From NCBI RefSeq assembly GCF_028372415.1, contig NC_092878.1, positions 2,321,501-2,385,500 on the forward strand: 64,000 nt of DNA, written 5' to 3'. Below the pieces are notes generated by a model that was given only the letters and a program-made list of their open reading frames with translations, had not been told where the DNA came from and ran no database searches. The DNA is from Notamacropus eugenii. Its lineage: Eukaryota; Chordata; Mammalia; Diprotodontia; Macropodidae. The position numbers and the translations under genes were made by a program. This document shows, piece after piece, positions 12,146 to 21,366 of the stretch (position 1 is its first letter; each line of letters opens with the position of its first letter).

Positions 12146-12390
12146 ATAGTAATAATAGTTAGCACTTTCCATTTATATAGCACTTTAAGCTTTACAGGGC
12201 ACTTTATAAATATTTTCTAATTTGATCCTTACAACAACCCTGTAAGGCAGGTGCTGTTATCTTCATTTTACAGTTGAAAAACTGAGGTTCACGGAGTTTA
12301 AGGGACTTACATTGGACACATAGCTAGTGAGTGTCCAAGGCAGGATTTGAACCTAGGTCTTCCTGACTCCTGCCAGTTAACTCTGGTTTT
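12146..12390 (-). mobile_element. MIR/CORE-SINE, antisense
   Basis: The plus strand reads as the reverse complement of a MIR-type SINE: 'TATATAGCACTTTAAGCTTT', 'ACAACAACCCTGTAAGGCAG', 'CATTTTACAGTTGAAAAACTGAGG', then 'CAGGATTTGAACCTAGGTCT' and 'TTCCTGACTCC'. The order and words are well preserved. Confidence 0.8.
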
Positions 12391-13735
12391 TTTCCTATGT
12401 AAGCCCTGCTTCTTTTTTGAAGATCTGTTTACAATTTTAAAAAACAAAAATGACCAAGTTAAGATTTCAAATCATTAAACCTTAAGCATTGTGGGAATAG
12501 TTTATGATTGGTCAGAATTCATTTACATCCCCAGAGGTTAACAGTGTCTGACACAAAGTGCTTAAAAAATACTTAATGACCGATTTCCTAATTACTAAAA
12601 GATAGGTATGTATAATATCAAATGAGGAGCTTTCCACACATGAGCCATAATACCTATGAAGCTGAAATAAACTAATGGCTAAAAGAAACTTCAAAAGTGA
12701 AGTTTGATATGGTTTGGTTAGAAGCTACATAGATCAAAGTAAAAGTAATTCCAGGCATAGCAGGCATTCTCTTGGCACCCTTGAAAACATACTACACCTA
12801 TTCATATGCCCAGTTCTGGAAGAACAGACTTTTTATAGATGTAGTGTCATTTCAAGGATGCCAGGAGAGACCCTTTTCCACTAGCAAGGTGAAGATGTTT
12901 GTAACATAAGGCTTAAAATAGGATTGCCAACAAAGTATTACATTCCCCCACCAAAGTTCCCAAGTGTGTATCTATCAGTTGTTAAAACTCGGAATGCATT
13001 TTCCCTTCAACACAATGCTTTAAATAGGACCCGGCCCAGCCAAAATGATTTTCTAATCTACAGTGGAGTTGATTGACTAAATTTCAAGTTCTGAGGCCCC
13101 GAAGAAGCAGGGTTTACTAGAGGTACGGCAGAAAGAAGAGATGTTTCTCACCCTTTCTGGGTCTAGTGCCTTCCCAAAGTAACATTTTGAAATGAATGAA
13201 GCTCAGCTCTGACATCCCTTATTCATAACCTTTCCCTGCCCCCCTCTCTTTGGAAGGGCTCCCCTTTCCAGACCTCCAGTACTGTCACATTGTCTTAAGC
13301 CCTTCATCCAAGTTTATCTCACCCTGGGGAATATATAACATAGTAACAAATGCTCACAGATTTGCCTACCAATGAATACCAGCTTTTACTATACATTAGG
13401 ACACAGATGACTTAAAGTGTTAAAGTTGATATCACATATTACATGTGTACTGCTTGTATCAGAGACTCACTCATAGCCCAAAGGATCTTTGAGATGCTTT
13501 GAGAGATCCTCTCACTCACAGTTCATGACTCCCTCCCAGGAAAACTGGAAAAACATCTCTCCAATACCCCATAATATTCTAAGACTATCTCCCCACTTAC
13601 AGGCAAACAGTTTATGTTACCCTGGATAATTTTATTAAAATGAGGAAAGGCAACAAGAACGCCTATAATGAGTAACTGTTAGTCCCAAAGAGGCATAGGA
13701 TTGGTCAGAATCACTTAAAGACCTGCATATGGGGG
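12391..13735. other. No gene or clear repeat recognised
   Basis: Unique-looking AT-rich DNA. Antisense frame 12512-12694 has no recognisable feature. The small pyrimidine-rich patch at 13220-13290 has no assigned identity. Confidence 0.35.
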
Positions 13736-13737
13736 AA

Positions 13738-13975
13738 AAGAGAATTGTGGCATCACAGGTATAGAGCTGGGCTCCAATCCAGAAAGACCATGGTTCAAAT
13801 CCCAGCTCTGGTATATACTGGCTATGTGGTTAAATAAGTGAAGTCACTTTACCTTCACTGCTCTAGGTAACTTTCTAAGTCTGTAAGTTACAAAGAAGGT
13901 GCCAACATACCTGGATAGTGGGAGTTTTCTCACTTGGAAATTTCTATACCAATTAAATTTCAGGTCTATCCCCTA
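13738..13975 (+). mobile_element. tRNA-derived marsupial SINE
   Basis: It starts with 'GAATTGTGGCATCACAGGTATAGAGCTGGG', continues 'ATGGTTCAAATCCCAGCTCTG' (a box-B-like GGTTCAAATCC), 'CACTGCTCTAGGTAACTTTCTAAG', and ends 'ACTTGGAAATTTCTATACCAAT'. A second copy with an internal deletion lies at 15806-16012. Confidence 0.7.
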
Positions 13976-14741
13976 TTCCTGGTGGGGAGAAAAATCCTTT
14001 CCCAAATATGTGTTCTTAGCCTGCTTAAAAGCAGGAATAAGGGAAGGGATGAGATGGCATCTCTCCCATTCCACTCTTCCATTCTTCATAGCCTCCTAGG
14101 ATACATTCTCTCAGTTTCTGAGACAAGGTTGTCAAATTTTTCAACTCCTCCACTCTGTGAAAGCTGCCGCTTCCTCTGTGTGAAAGCCAAAAAGAGTTAG
14201 GGTTAGAAACCCTTTGGAGCCTTCCGCCTCTGTCCCTTTTGCTTCTTCTTCAACTTCTCTCCCCTTTGTCCTTTTCAGCCTTTGCCATTTGCCAGATCCA
14301 TGCAACACCCCAAAGAGATTGCTTCCCCAGTCACTTTAATGGGAAAGGGAGGGGGAAGAGGCAAATGACCCAAGATTTCTATCAACCCAATTGTTCTTAA
14401 AGCACAGGTTTCTAGAACCTGAAAATTATACCAAATATCATATGTAAAGTTCATGCAAAATATAATCCCCGTTGATACATGATATATAGTAATATACTCA
14501 TGCATTTGAATATACTATGTACTAAAGTACATACAGAACATGTTCTATAACTATATTCAACTGCCTTCCTCCTTAGCATGCAGTATTCTACCCTATGTCA
14601 GTAGGTGTTGTTTAGGGGACGTCCCTTTTTGTTATCCCTCAGGATCCTGTGTAGTCACTAGCAGCATACGAACAGTACAGAACCTCTGCTGTCACTTGCG
14701 GCCACTTCTGTGTAGCACTTCTGTCATGTGTTAGCAACAAC
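13976..14741. other. No gene recognised
   Basis: Frames at 13934-14200, 14275-14505 and 14540-14734 have no family resemblance, splice context or promoter. The sequence looks unique and non-coding. Confidence 0.35.
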
Positions 14742-14995
14742 TGAAGCTGACATTTATATGATGCTTCAAGATTTACAAAGGGCTATTATGAATATTATTT
14801 CATTTTTACCCTCGCAACAACCCTGGGAGGTAGGTACTATTATTTACCTCATTTTACAGTTAAAGAAACTGGGGCCACCAGAGGTCAAGTGACCTTCCAA
14901 GGGTCACACAGCCAATGTTCAAGGCAGGATTCAAACTCAGGTCTTCCTGACCCCAGGTCTAGTGCTTTAAAACTGTGCCACCTGGCTGCTACTGG
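14742..14995 (-). mobile_element. MIR/tRNA-type SINE, antisense
   Basis: The reverse-complement SINE order is clear: 'CATTTATATGATGCTTCAAG', 'CAACAACCCTGGGAGGTAGG', 'CATTTTACAGTTAAAGAAAC', 'GGTCACACAGCC', 'CAAACTCAGGTCTTCCTGAC', and 'TGTGCCACCTGGCTGC' at the tRNA-like head. Confidence 0.85.
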
Positions 14996-14999
14996 GTTG

Positions 15000-15790
15000 A
15001 AGCTCTTTTTGGGCACATTGACCAGTTGGTCCACAGACATTCGAGGGATAATCTGCTGCCCCTAGGTAGGTAAGTTCCACCTGCAGCTATTGTCTCACAG
15101 AAATTTCCAAAAAGATGGTTACCTCTGGATTTAACATCTTTTCTTTACCAGAGCAGGGGTTTCCTACAGGTCTTATGGTGACTCTAATGGCATTCCATAA
15201 TCTCTAGTGGTACACCCACATTGAATCTCACCTTCATCAGAATCTTGGCTTCGGCCATCTCCATGTTGATTCTTCTCAGAAGACAGTAGCAGTCCAACTG
15301 CAGTCTGCTGTTGGGGTTCAATTCTCTAAATTTTTCTGTGTCCTTACATTCCTGTTCACTTGGCAAGCTACTCGCTAGATGTGCTTGGCAAGTAATTGTG
15401 ATATACTTTCCTTGTAGGATCGTCTCTGCTTTCCACTGCTGTTTAATAGATTGGTAGACATTCTGGTATTTCCATGAAGTAATATGGTGTAGTGCAACCT
15501 TCCATTCATTGGTTGGAATCTTGTGCTTCCCAGAAGTACTGAGTTTGCAAAGCAAGGCCCTGACTCTCCACTGGAATTCCTGATAGTGGACTTAAGCAAT
15601 GTAGAATTATTTATTCTCCTTTAGTGTTTTTCTTTGCTAAAGCCCTAACCAGATGAAAGGTCCTCATTCAGTCAGAATTGTGACATCTTTGTCATAGGTC
15701 TCTAGAGTTCCGATCTTCCAACATTCCAAAGTATAGGTCAATGTGCAGTTAAGATTCCCAAACATTTACAAACATAAGGCAATCCTCTGG
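15000..15790 (-). pseudogene. Unidentified decayed coding remnant with a 123-codon frame (15184-15555)
   Basis: The minus strand has an open frame from 15555 to 15184, open upstream to about 15590. Its composition is protein-like (balanced Trp, Cys, His, Lys), unlike the surrounding chance frames. Segments such as NEWKVALHHITSWKYQNVYQ and AEAKILMKVRFNVGVPLEIM look like folded-domain sequence. I do not recognise the family and see no intron boundaries, signal peptide or membrane segment. Flanking minus-strand DNA keeps partial open frames with stops and shifts. It may belong with the integrase remnant 2 kb upstream on the same strand (for instance a 3' domain of that element), or be a separate retrocopy. 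A functional gene is unlikely. Confidence 0.35.
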
Positions 15791-15805
15791 CATCATTCCC
15801 TTTGG

Positions 15806-16012
15806 AACCATAACATAGGAGAAGCAACAGGGCATAGTGAATGGAGCCCCAGCTGTATGACCCTGGGCAATTCATTTAACTCCCTCACTGCTCCAGGCAC
15901 CTCTCTACAACTGTAAATTGCAGACAAACCGCTGTGCTGCACTGGGAGAAGTAGTTTCTTCATGTGGGAATTTCCTGTATCATTGAAATCACAGACCCAG
16001 TTTCTACCTTCT
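15806..16012 (+). mobile_element. tRNA-derived marsupial SINE with internal deletion
   Basis: It has the same family order as the copy at 13738-13975: 'GCAACAGGGCATAGTGAATGG', then 'AGCTGTATGACCCTGGGCAA', 'CACTGCTCCAGGCACCTCTC', and 'GGGAATTTCCTGTATCATTGAAATCAC'. The stretch that should hold box B between the head and 'GTATGACC' is missing. The minus-strand frame 15793-16023 is a shadow. Confidence 0.7.
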
Positions 16013-16019
16013 ATCATGA

Positions 16020-16247
16020 GCATGGGCCAGAAATGTCCAAGGCTGGCTACACCAAACTGCTCTCCTGCCTGAGTGTTCCAGAATAGTTATGATGTCAGTT
16101 AACATGTCATTTTAGTGTCATGACTGGGAATTTGGAAGGGTAGCAAGGCATAATTATACATTTCTGCACTTCTGCCATGTCGAGTAAGTGGTCCTGAAAT
16201 TCAGCAAGGCAATCCTTGTACGTTTCTTTAATTGATTTACAAGCTTA
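16020..16247 (-). other. Possible coding remnant next to the integrase fragment
   Basis: On the minus strand one frame reads KETYKDCLAEFQDHLLDMAE before the frame decays. It sits between a SINE and an L2 copy, on the same strand as the integrase-like fragment at 17609-18055. If the L2 at 16250-17600 was inserted later, this could be part of the same old element. I cannot identify the domain. Confidence 0.25.
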
Positions 16248-16249
16248 GT

Positions 16250-17605
16250 CACCACAAGCCTTTCCATACCTTTTCATCCCTCTGCCAACTTCCCATAGCT
16301 CCCCTTTCTTCAACTCTTAGCTGAAAACTTTATCTCATACTTCACTGAAAAAAAAATTGAGGCCATTCCCCAAGAGCTCCCTCTTCTCCCTTCCTCATCC
16401 TATATCATTTAAATGACTTCCTCACCATATACTCTTTCAGCCTTGGCATGTACAAATACATGGTCTCTCTCCTTGCTGAGGCAAATGCCTCTACATGCAC
16501 AAGTTATCTTGTTCCGTCCCTTCTCCAGCAAATTGCATCCCCTCCACCATGACTCCAGCTCTCTTGCCAGTCTTCGTTCTCTCTGTGTACTGGCTGCTTC
16601 TGTTCTGCCTACAAACATGTCCATGTCTCTCATTCTTAAAAAAATAAATTCTCACTTGATGCATTCCTCCCCACTAGTTATTATTCTGTTTTCCCCCTTT
16701 TTGTGGCTTAACTCCTTGAAGATACTGTCTACAGTAAATGGCTTTGCTTCTTCTCTTACTCTTAAAAGTCTCTGCAACCTAGCTTCCAACTCATCATTCA
16801 ACTGAAACAGCTCTCTTTAAAGTTATTCATAATCTCTTAATTGTCAATCTTTTCAGCTTCATCCTTCTTGACCTCTCTGCAGCCTTTGACATTGTCAGTC
16901 ACCTTTTCTTCGATAATCTCCCCTCTAGGTTTTCATGCCATTGGTCTTCCTGGTTCTCCTCCCTGTCAGACTGCTCCTTCTCAGGCTCCTTTGTTGGATC
17001 TTCATCCAGGTCACTCCCACTAATAGTGGAAATCCCATAGGGCTCTGCCTTAGGCTCTCTTCTCTTTTCCTCCTACTCCATTTCACTTAGTGATCTCATT
17101 ATCTTCTATGGATTCAATTATCATCTCTATGTAGGTGATTCTCAGATCTCATTATCCAACCCTATACTCTCTCCTGACCTCATATCTCTATACCTTTTGG
17201 ATGTCTCAAACTGGATATCCTGTAGACACTTTACCCAACATGTCCGAGCTCATGACATTGTCTCCCGTTTCCCTTGTCTTTATGTCGACTGACTTGCATT
17301 CCCAGAATACTCTCCTTCTTCATTTCTACCTCCTGGTCTCCCTAGTCTTAGCTCCTATTCAACCTTCTGAAAAGACTTTTCCTGTTTCGTCTTCGTTCTA
17401 GTGCCTTCCCTTTGAAATGACCTCCAGCCTACCTTTGATGTATCTTGTATGTACATAGTGGTTTGCATGTTGTCTTCTCCATTAGAAGGTGAGCTCTTTT
17501 GATGGCAGGGACATGTTTGTGCCTTTCTTCATATCCCCAGCACTTAGCAGTGCCTGGTACACTATAAATGCTCATAAACTTCTTCTCTAAAAATGCCAAT
17601 CCTAA
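16250..17605 (+). mobile_element. L2-clade LINE with decayed reverse transcriptase and 3' end
   Basis: The plus strand carries a broken reverse-transcriptase reading: at about 16858-16905 a frame gives LLDLSAAFDIVSH (RT catalytic block A, where LDLSAAFD is typical of the CR1/L2 group), and further on [20 protein letters not shown] (the GxxLGPLLF block) followed near 17125 by a degraded YADD box (YVGD). It ends in the L2 3' terminus: 'GTGAGCTCTTTTGATGGCAGGGAC', 'ATCCCCAGCACTTAGCAGTG', 'CTATAAATGCTCATAAA' (17490-17580). Stops and frameshifts make it non-functional. Frames at 16413-16805, 16841-17023 and 17135-17401 are pieces of it. Confidence 0.8.
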
Positions 17606-17608
17606 TTA

Positions 17609-18055
17609 GAGTCCATTTTGGTAAAGAAGCTATATTCAGAAAAATACTTCACCCAGAGTATTTTTACCATCTTGGAGGCCAGATGGTTTAGGGCAGGGTA
17701 GATCCATGAATATTGGGTAAAGAGGTCCATCACTTTTCGAATATTGTTTATGACTTCTTTAACCTTTCCCAAAGATGGTCTTTGCCCACCAAGTCAATGT
17801 ACAAGTTATCTATACAATGCAGCTCAGAAAATTTCCAATAACAATGCTCACCAGGTATGCAGCTAGAGGTGGCAGTACTTTCTTTTGTACAAATTACATA
17901 CAAATCTTACTGCCATTTATGGGCCCCAAAACAAATCATTCTGCAGCATATCTAACTTTCTCATCTTGTAGCTGTCCAAAATCATCCTAGACAAAAAGGA
18001 CTTTCATAGCTGGGAGGTTCTGGCTGGCACTAATTTCCTTCATATGTTTTGAATA
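17609..18055 (-). pseudogene. Ty3/Gypsy-type integrase remnant, antisense
   Basis: The minus-strand frame from about 17764 to 17609 contains VMDLFTQYSWIYPALNHLA followed by KILWVKYFSEYSFF. This matches the integrase catalytic core pattern 'VDLFTKYAWAYPT…A…V…LW…FF..YGFP' of vertebrate Ty3/Gypsy-like integrases, where the first Asp is a catalytic residue. The DQG block that should follow is lost at the junction with the L2 copy. Upstream on the same strand, in other frames, are segments resembling the HHCC zinc-finger part (NDLFWGP…FVCNLYKRKYCH) and a hinge reading IDNLYIDLVGKD. Several frameshifts and stops show it is dead. No LTR is assigned to it. It could alternatively be a retrovirus-like or domesticated-integrase relative. 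Confidence 0.6.
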
Positions 18056-18064
18056 GGATCTGTT

Positions 18065-18150
18065 AGTCTCCAATAAATATTTCAGTGCCTACTACGTTAG
18101 AGGCACTGAGCTAAGCACTGGGGATAGAAAAGCACAGGCTGAATATTGAA
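18065..18150 (-). mobile_element. L2 3' terminus, antisense
   Basis: The plus strand reads 'CCAATAAATATTTCAGTGCC', 'TACTACGTTAGAGGCACTGA', 'GCTAAGCACTGGGGATAGAAA', the reverse complement of the standard L2 terminus. Confidence 0.65.
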
Positions 18151-18640
18151 ATGCTCTCCCTCTTCATTCACACCTCTCAGAATTCCCAACTCCCTTCAAC
18201 ACTTCATTCAGATGACACCTATAAGGGAGCTTTATTGATTCCTCCAGTTTTTAGTATCTCTCTCTTCCCGTTCTGCCCTCAAGATTTTACCTCATATTCA
18301 TTTTATATGCATTTTGTAGTCACTTATCTCATACTTTCAATGTTTAGAGCTAGAAGGGACCTCAGACATTATCAAGCTCAACCTCCATTCATAGATGAGG
18401 AAATCTAGGCTAGAGAATAACTTGTCTAAGATTATATAAGTAGCTGAGCTGAAACTTGAACTCAGATCCGTCAATGCCAGATGCAAAGCTCTCTCCCAGT
18501 GGTATTCTCCTCCATGTGCATGTGTGAGAACCGTACTATGATGAGAACGTCTTGAGTGTAGGGACCATTTCATCTCCATATTCTCCCTCAGCATCTAGCT
18601 TAGCACATAGTAGATGGTTAATAAATCCTTGCTGAATTGA
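18151..18640 (+). mobile_element. L2 3' region split by another old repeat (18335-18530)
   Basis: 18151-18334 resembles the L2 block before the 3' end (AATGCTCTCCCTCTTCATTC; CAACACTTCATTCAGATGAC). 18535-18640 is the L2 terminus (CTTGAGTGTAGGGACCATTTC; CTTAGCACATAGTAGATGG; AATAAATCC). Between them, 18335-18530 (TTTAGAGCTAGAAGGGACCTC…GAACTCAGATCCGTC) belongs to the dispersed family also seen at 46545 and 48255. The last 20 bases are the target site of the L1 at 18641. Confidence 0.65.
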
Positions 18641-19629
18641 TAAATGGTCAAAGGATATGAACAGGCAGTTTTCAGAGGAAGAAATTAAAGCTATCTATAG
18701 TCATATGAAAAAATGCTCTAAATCACTATTGATTAGACAGATGCAAATCAAAACAACTCTGAGGTGCCACATCACACCTATCAGATTGACTAACATGACA
18801 AAATAGGAAGATGATGATTGCTGGAGAAGACGTGGGAGAACTGGAACACTAATTCATTGTTGGTGGAGCTGTAAGCTAATCTCACCATTCTAGAGAGCAA
18901 TTCGGATCTAAGCCCAAAGGGCTACAAAAATGTGCATACCCTTTGACGCAGCAATATCGCTTCTAGGACTATATCCCAAAGAGATGATAAAAATGGGAAA
19001 AGGACCCATATGTTCCAAAATATTTATAACAACTCTTTTCCAAGAGTTGGAAATTGAGGGAATGCCCATCAATTGGGGAATGGCTGAACAAATTGTGGTA
19101 TGTGAATGTAATGGCATACCATTGTGCTATAAGAAATGATGAACAGGAAGACTTCAGAGGGGCATGATAGGAGTTATATGAACTGATGCTGAGTGAAATG
19201 AGCAGAACCAGAACACTGTACACAGTAACAACCACAGTGTGTGAGGACTATTTCTGATAGACTTAGCCCTTTACAGCAATACAAGGACCTAAAATATTCC
19301 CAAAGGACTCTTGAGGCAAAATGCCATCCATATCCAGAGAAAGAACTATGGAGTCAGAACGCAGAATGAAACAGACTATTTCCTCTTGTGTTTTGTTTTG
19401 TTTTGGTTTTTCTCATGGTTTCTCCCATTGATTTTAATTCTTCTATGCAACTTGACTAATGTGAAAATGTGTTTAATAAGAATGTATGTGTAGAACCCAT
19501 ATAAGATTGTAAGTCCTCTTAGGGAGGGAGGGGAAAGAGAAGAGGAGAAAATTTAAGGCTTGTGGAAGCGATTGTTGAAAACTGAAAACAAATAAATTAA
19601 TTTTAAAAAATAAATCCTTGCTGAATTGA
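18621..19629 (+). mobile_element. 5'-truncated L1 with a perfect 20-bp target-site duplication
   Basis: The insert at 18641-19609 (969 bp) is the 3' end of an L1: ORF2 tail words such as 'ATGCAAATCAAAACAACTCTG', 'CCCTTTGACGCAGCAATATC', 'CAATTGGGGAATGGCTGAAC', 'TTGTGCTATAAGAAATGATG', then the 3' UTR with 'CTTAGGGAGGGAGGGGAAAG' and an A-rich end. It is flanked by identical 20-bp copies of ATAAATCCTTGCTGAATTGA at 18621-18640 and 19610-19629. The host sequence is the end of an older L2. The intact duplication and high similarity to family words suggest it is the youngest insertion in the window. Frames at 18908-19493 lie inside it. Confidence 0.92.
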
Positions 19630-20865
19630 ATTTTTTTAAAAGGCCTGCTTCAAAGAGTTTACATTCTATGCAATCTAATACTGTGTTAATAAGTTCAATC
19701 TTCTACTATTTGGTTTGGCTTTTCATAAGCAAAGTAGGCCTAATTCTCTAGGGATCATATCCCTTTCCTTTGGACAGCAATGTAGCCCATATATCATCAT
19801 CCTACCGCTGTACACACTGCCAGCCATTCTTAATCAACCTGGGTTTGGAGAATTGACTCAGGGTTATGTAGTTTTCCACTGTGGCATGGTTTCTGGAGGA
19901 AATCCCAGATTCTCTCCCACATTTTCCTGTGTCAGAGGCCCTACCCCTTTGAGTCACGTATTTCCTCCTCCCCCTCTATAGGAATCACCGTTGTCTCTAA
20001 CGTATGAGGTACAGGGCATTTATATCCATATTGTTACTTTGTGACCTAGTCTGTACATTGAATTTGTGGTTGGCTGGGGCAATGGTCCATCTCTGGCTGA
20101 CAGCATAGTACTTGGCACCTGTGAGGTTATAAATCAATGAAGTATTGATCTATACCTGCAACCGCACTTTATTCATCAGTTTCAAGACATTTCAGTGTCA
20201 GCCCACTTAAGAGTAAAAACTTCAATCTATAAATAGGATGATGGATCTCATTCAAAGAATCCCTGACTGGAAGATTCAACAGGATTCTGGTGACCATCAG
20301 TTTCCTGGGACAAAAACTGCTTCCAGTCCATCCTGGCTGGCATTTGAATGTAATGCAGAGGGTTTATTTGGATAGACACATCAACACTGGGAGGCATTTA
20401 ATTGTGTAGTTGAAGACTTGGTCACATTTTTCATTTCTATACTCTCCAAAGTATACCAAGAGGTACACCCTTGATTGGAATAGTATTCCCATACTTCCCT
20501 TTTAGATATCCATAGATGAAATTGTGGAACTTTGCAATGACAACATAGTTCATTTTGAACAAATCTCTAATAAAAACAAAAACAAAAATTCCAGAAATGT
20601 TCTCAGTTCAAAGTAATTCTTTAGATGTGTCCAGGGAGTGCTTCTCTCTTAAGGTCCACCCTCATTTCCTTTTGAAATACTCTGTGACATCTCTCTAACA
20701 GTAACAAAAATACCATAGGACAGACATACGTAACAAATGCTTAACAAAACTGGTACTTTTTAATAACTGCCTTCAGGCCAGCAATCTCTGGCCTTTTTAA
20801 AACCTTCAACAGTTTTTCTTTATGTTTTTTCATTCCCCCCCTCCCCCCCGCTTCTTTATCTTGTA
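19630..20865. other. No gene identified; possible continuation of the old antisense element
   Basis: The sequence is not low complexity and holds fragmentary minus-strand open frames (for example MPARMDWKQFLSQETDGHQN near 20280-20360), but none matches a family I can name. It lies upstream, on the minus strand, of the integrase remnant and is where RT/RNase H or gag of the same element could be. A C-rich tract occurs at 20834-20852. Confidence 0.3.
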
Positions 20866-21116
20866 CATGGGCAGCTAGGTAGTACAATGCAGAGAAAGCT
20901 GGACAGAGAGTCAGGAAGACCTGAGTTCAAATCTGGTCTCAGATACTTCTAGATATGTGACCTTAGGCAAGTCACTAAACCCTGTTTGCCTCAGTTTCCT
21001 CATCTGCAAAATGAGCTGCAGAAGGAAATGGCAAACCATTCCAGTATCTTTGCCAAGAAAACCCCAAATGGTATCATGGAAAGTTGGACATGACTGAAAC
21101 ACAGCTGAACAACACT
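20866..21116 (+). mobile_element. tRNA-derived SINE with a BovB/RTE-like tail
   Basis: The head reads 'GGGCAGCTAGGTAGTACAATG', followed by 'GAGTCAGGAAGACCTGAGTTC' and 'AAATCTGGTCTCAG' (box-B-like), 'CTCAGTTTCCTCATCTGCAAA', and the tail 'GGCAAACCATTCCAGTATCT', 'AGTTGGACATGACTGAAACA', 'GCTGAACAACA'. The tail matches the RTE/BovB 3' end, so the SINE was probably mobilised by an RTE LINE. It sits directly at the left border of the LTR-like block at 21117. The minus-strand frame 20911-21102 is a shadow. Confidence 0.85.
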
Positions 21117-21366
21117 TGTCAGAGAGGGACCCGATCAGTCACACCTGAAGACCAGCCCACTTTTCCCAGTTGCAGCTAATCACGAGGTTTTTATATTATC
21201 CCACTCCATCCCTCCTTTTGGGATATTAATAAATATGGTCTTTTCAATCCCTTTGGGGTCATTGAACTAGTTGAGAGAGGACAATCCAACCCATTTTATG
21301 CCAATAAATAGTTATCTTCCCTGGAAATCTTGCCTCAGTTTACATTTGTTATGGTTTTATTTGCCA
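21117..21366 (+). mobile_element. LTR-like block, left copy
   Basis: This 250-bp block is repeated in the same orientation at 25663-25916. Shared words include 'CTGAAGACCAGCCCACTTT', 'CCTCCTTTTGGG', 'AATAAATATG', 'CCTGGAAATCTTGCCTCAG' and 'TTTGTT'. It has AATAAA signals at about 21229 and 21303, as in R/U5 of an LTR. Just after its end (ATTTGCCA) is 'TTTTTGGGGGGAGCC', which weakly resembles a tRNA-Pro primer-binding site. The U3 part is missing or displaced by the SINE on its left. Confidence 0.45.
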
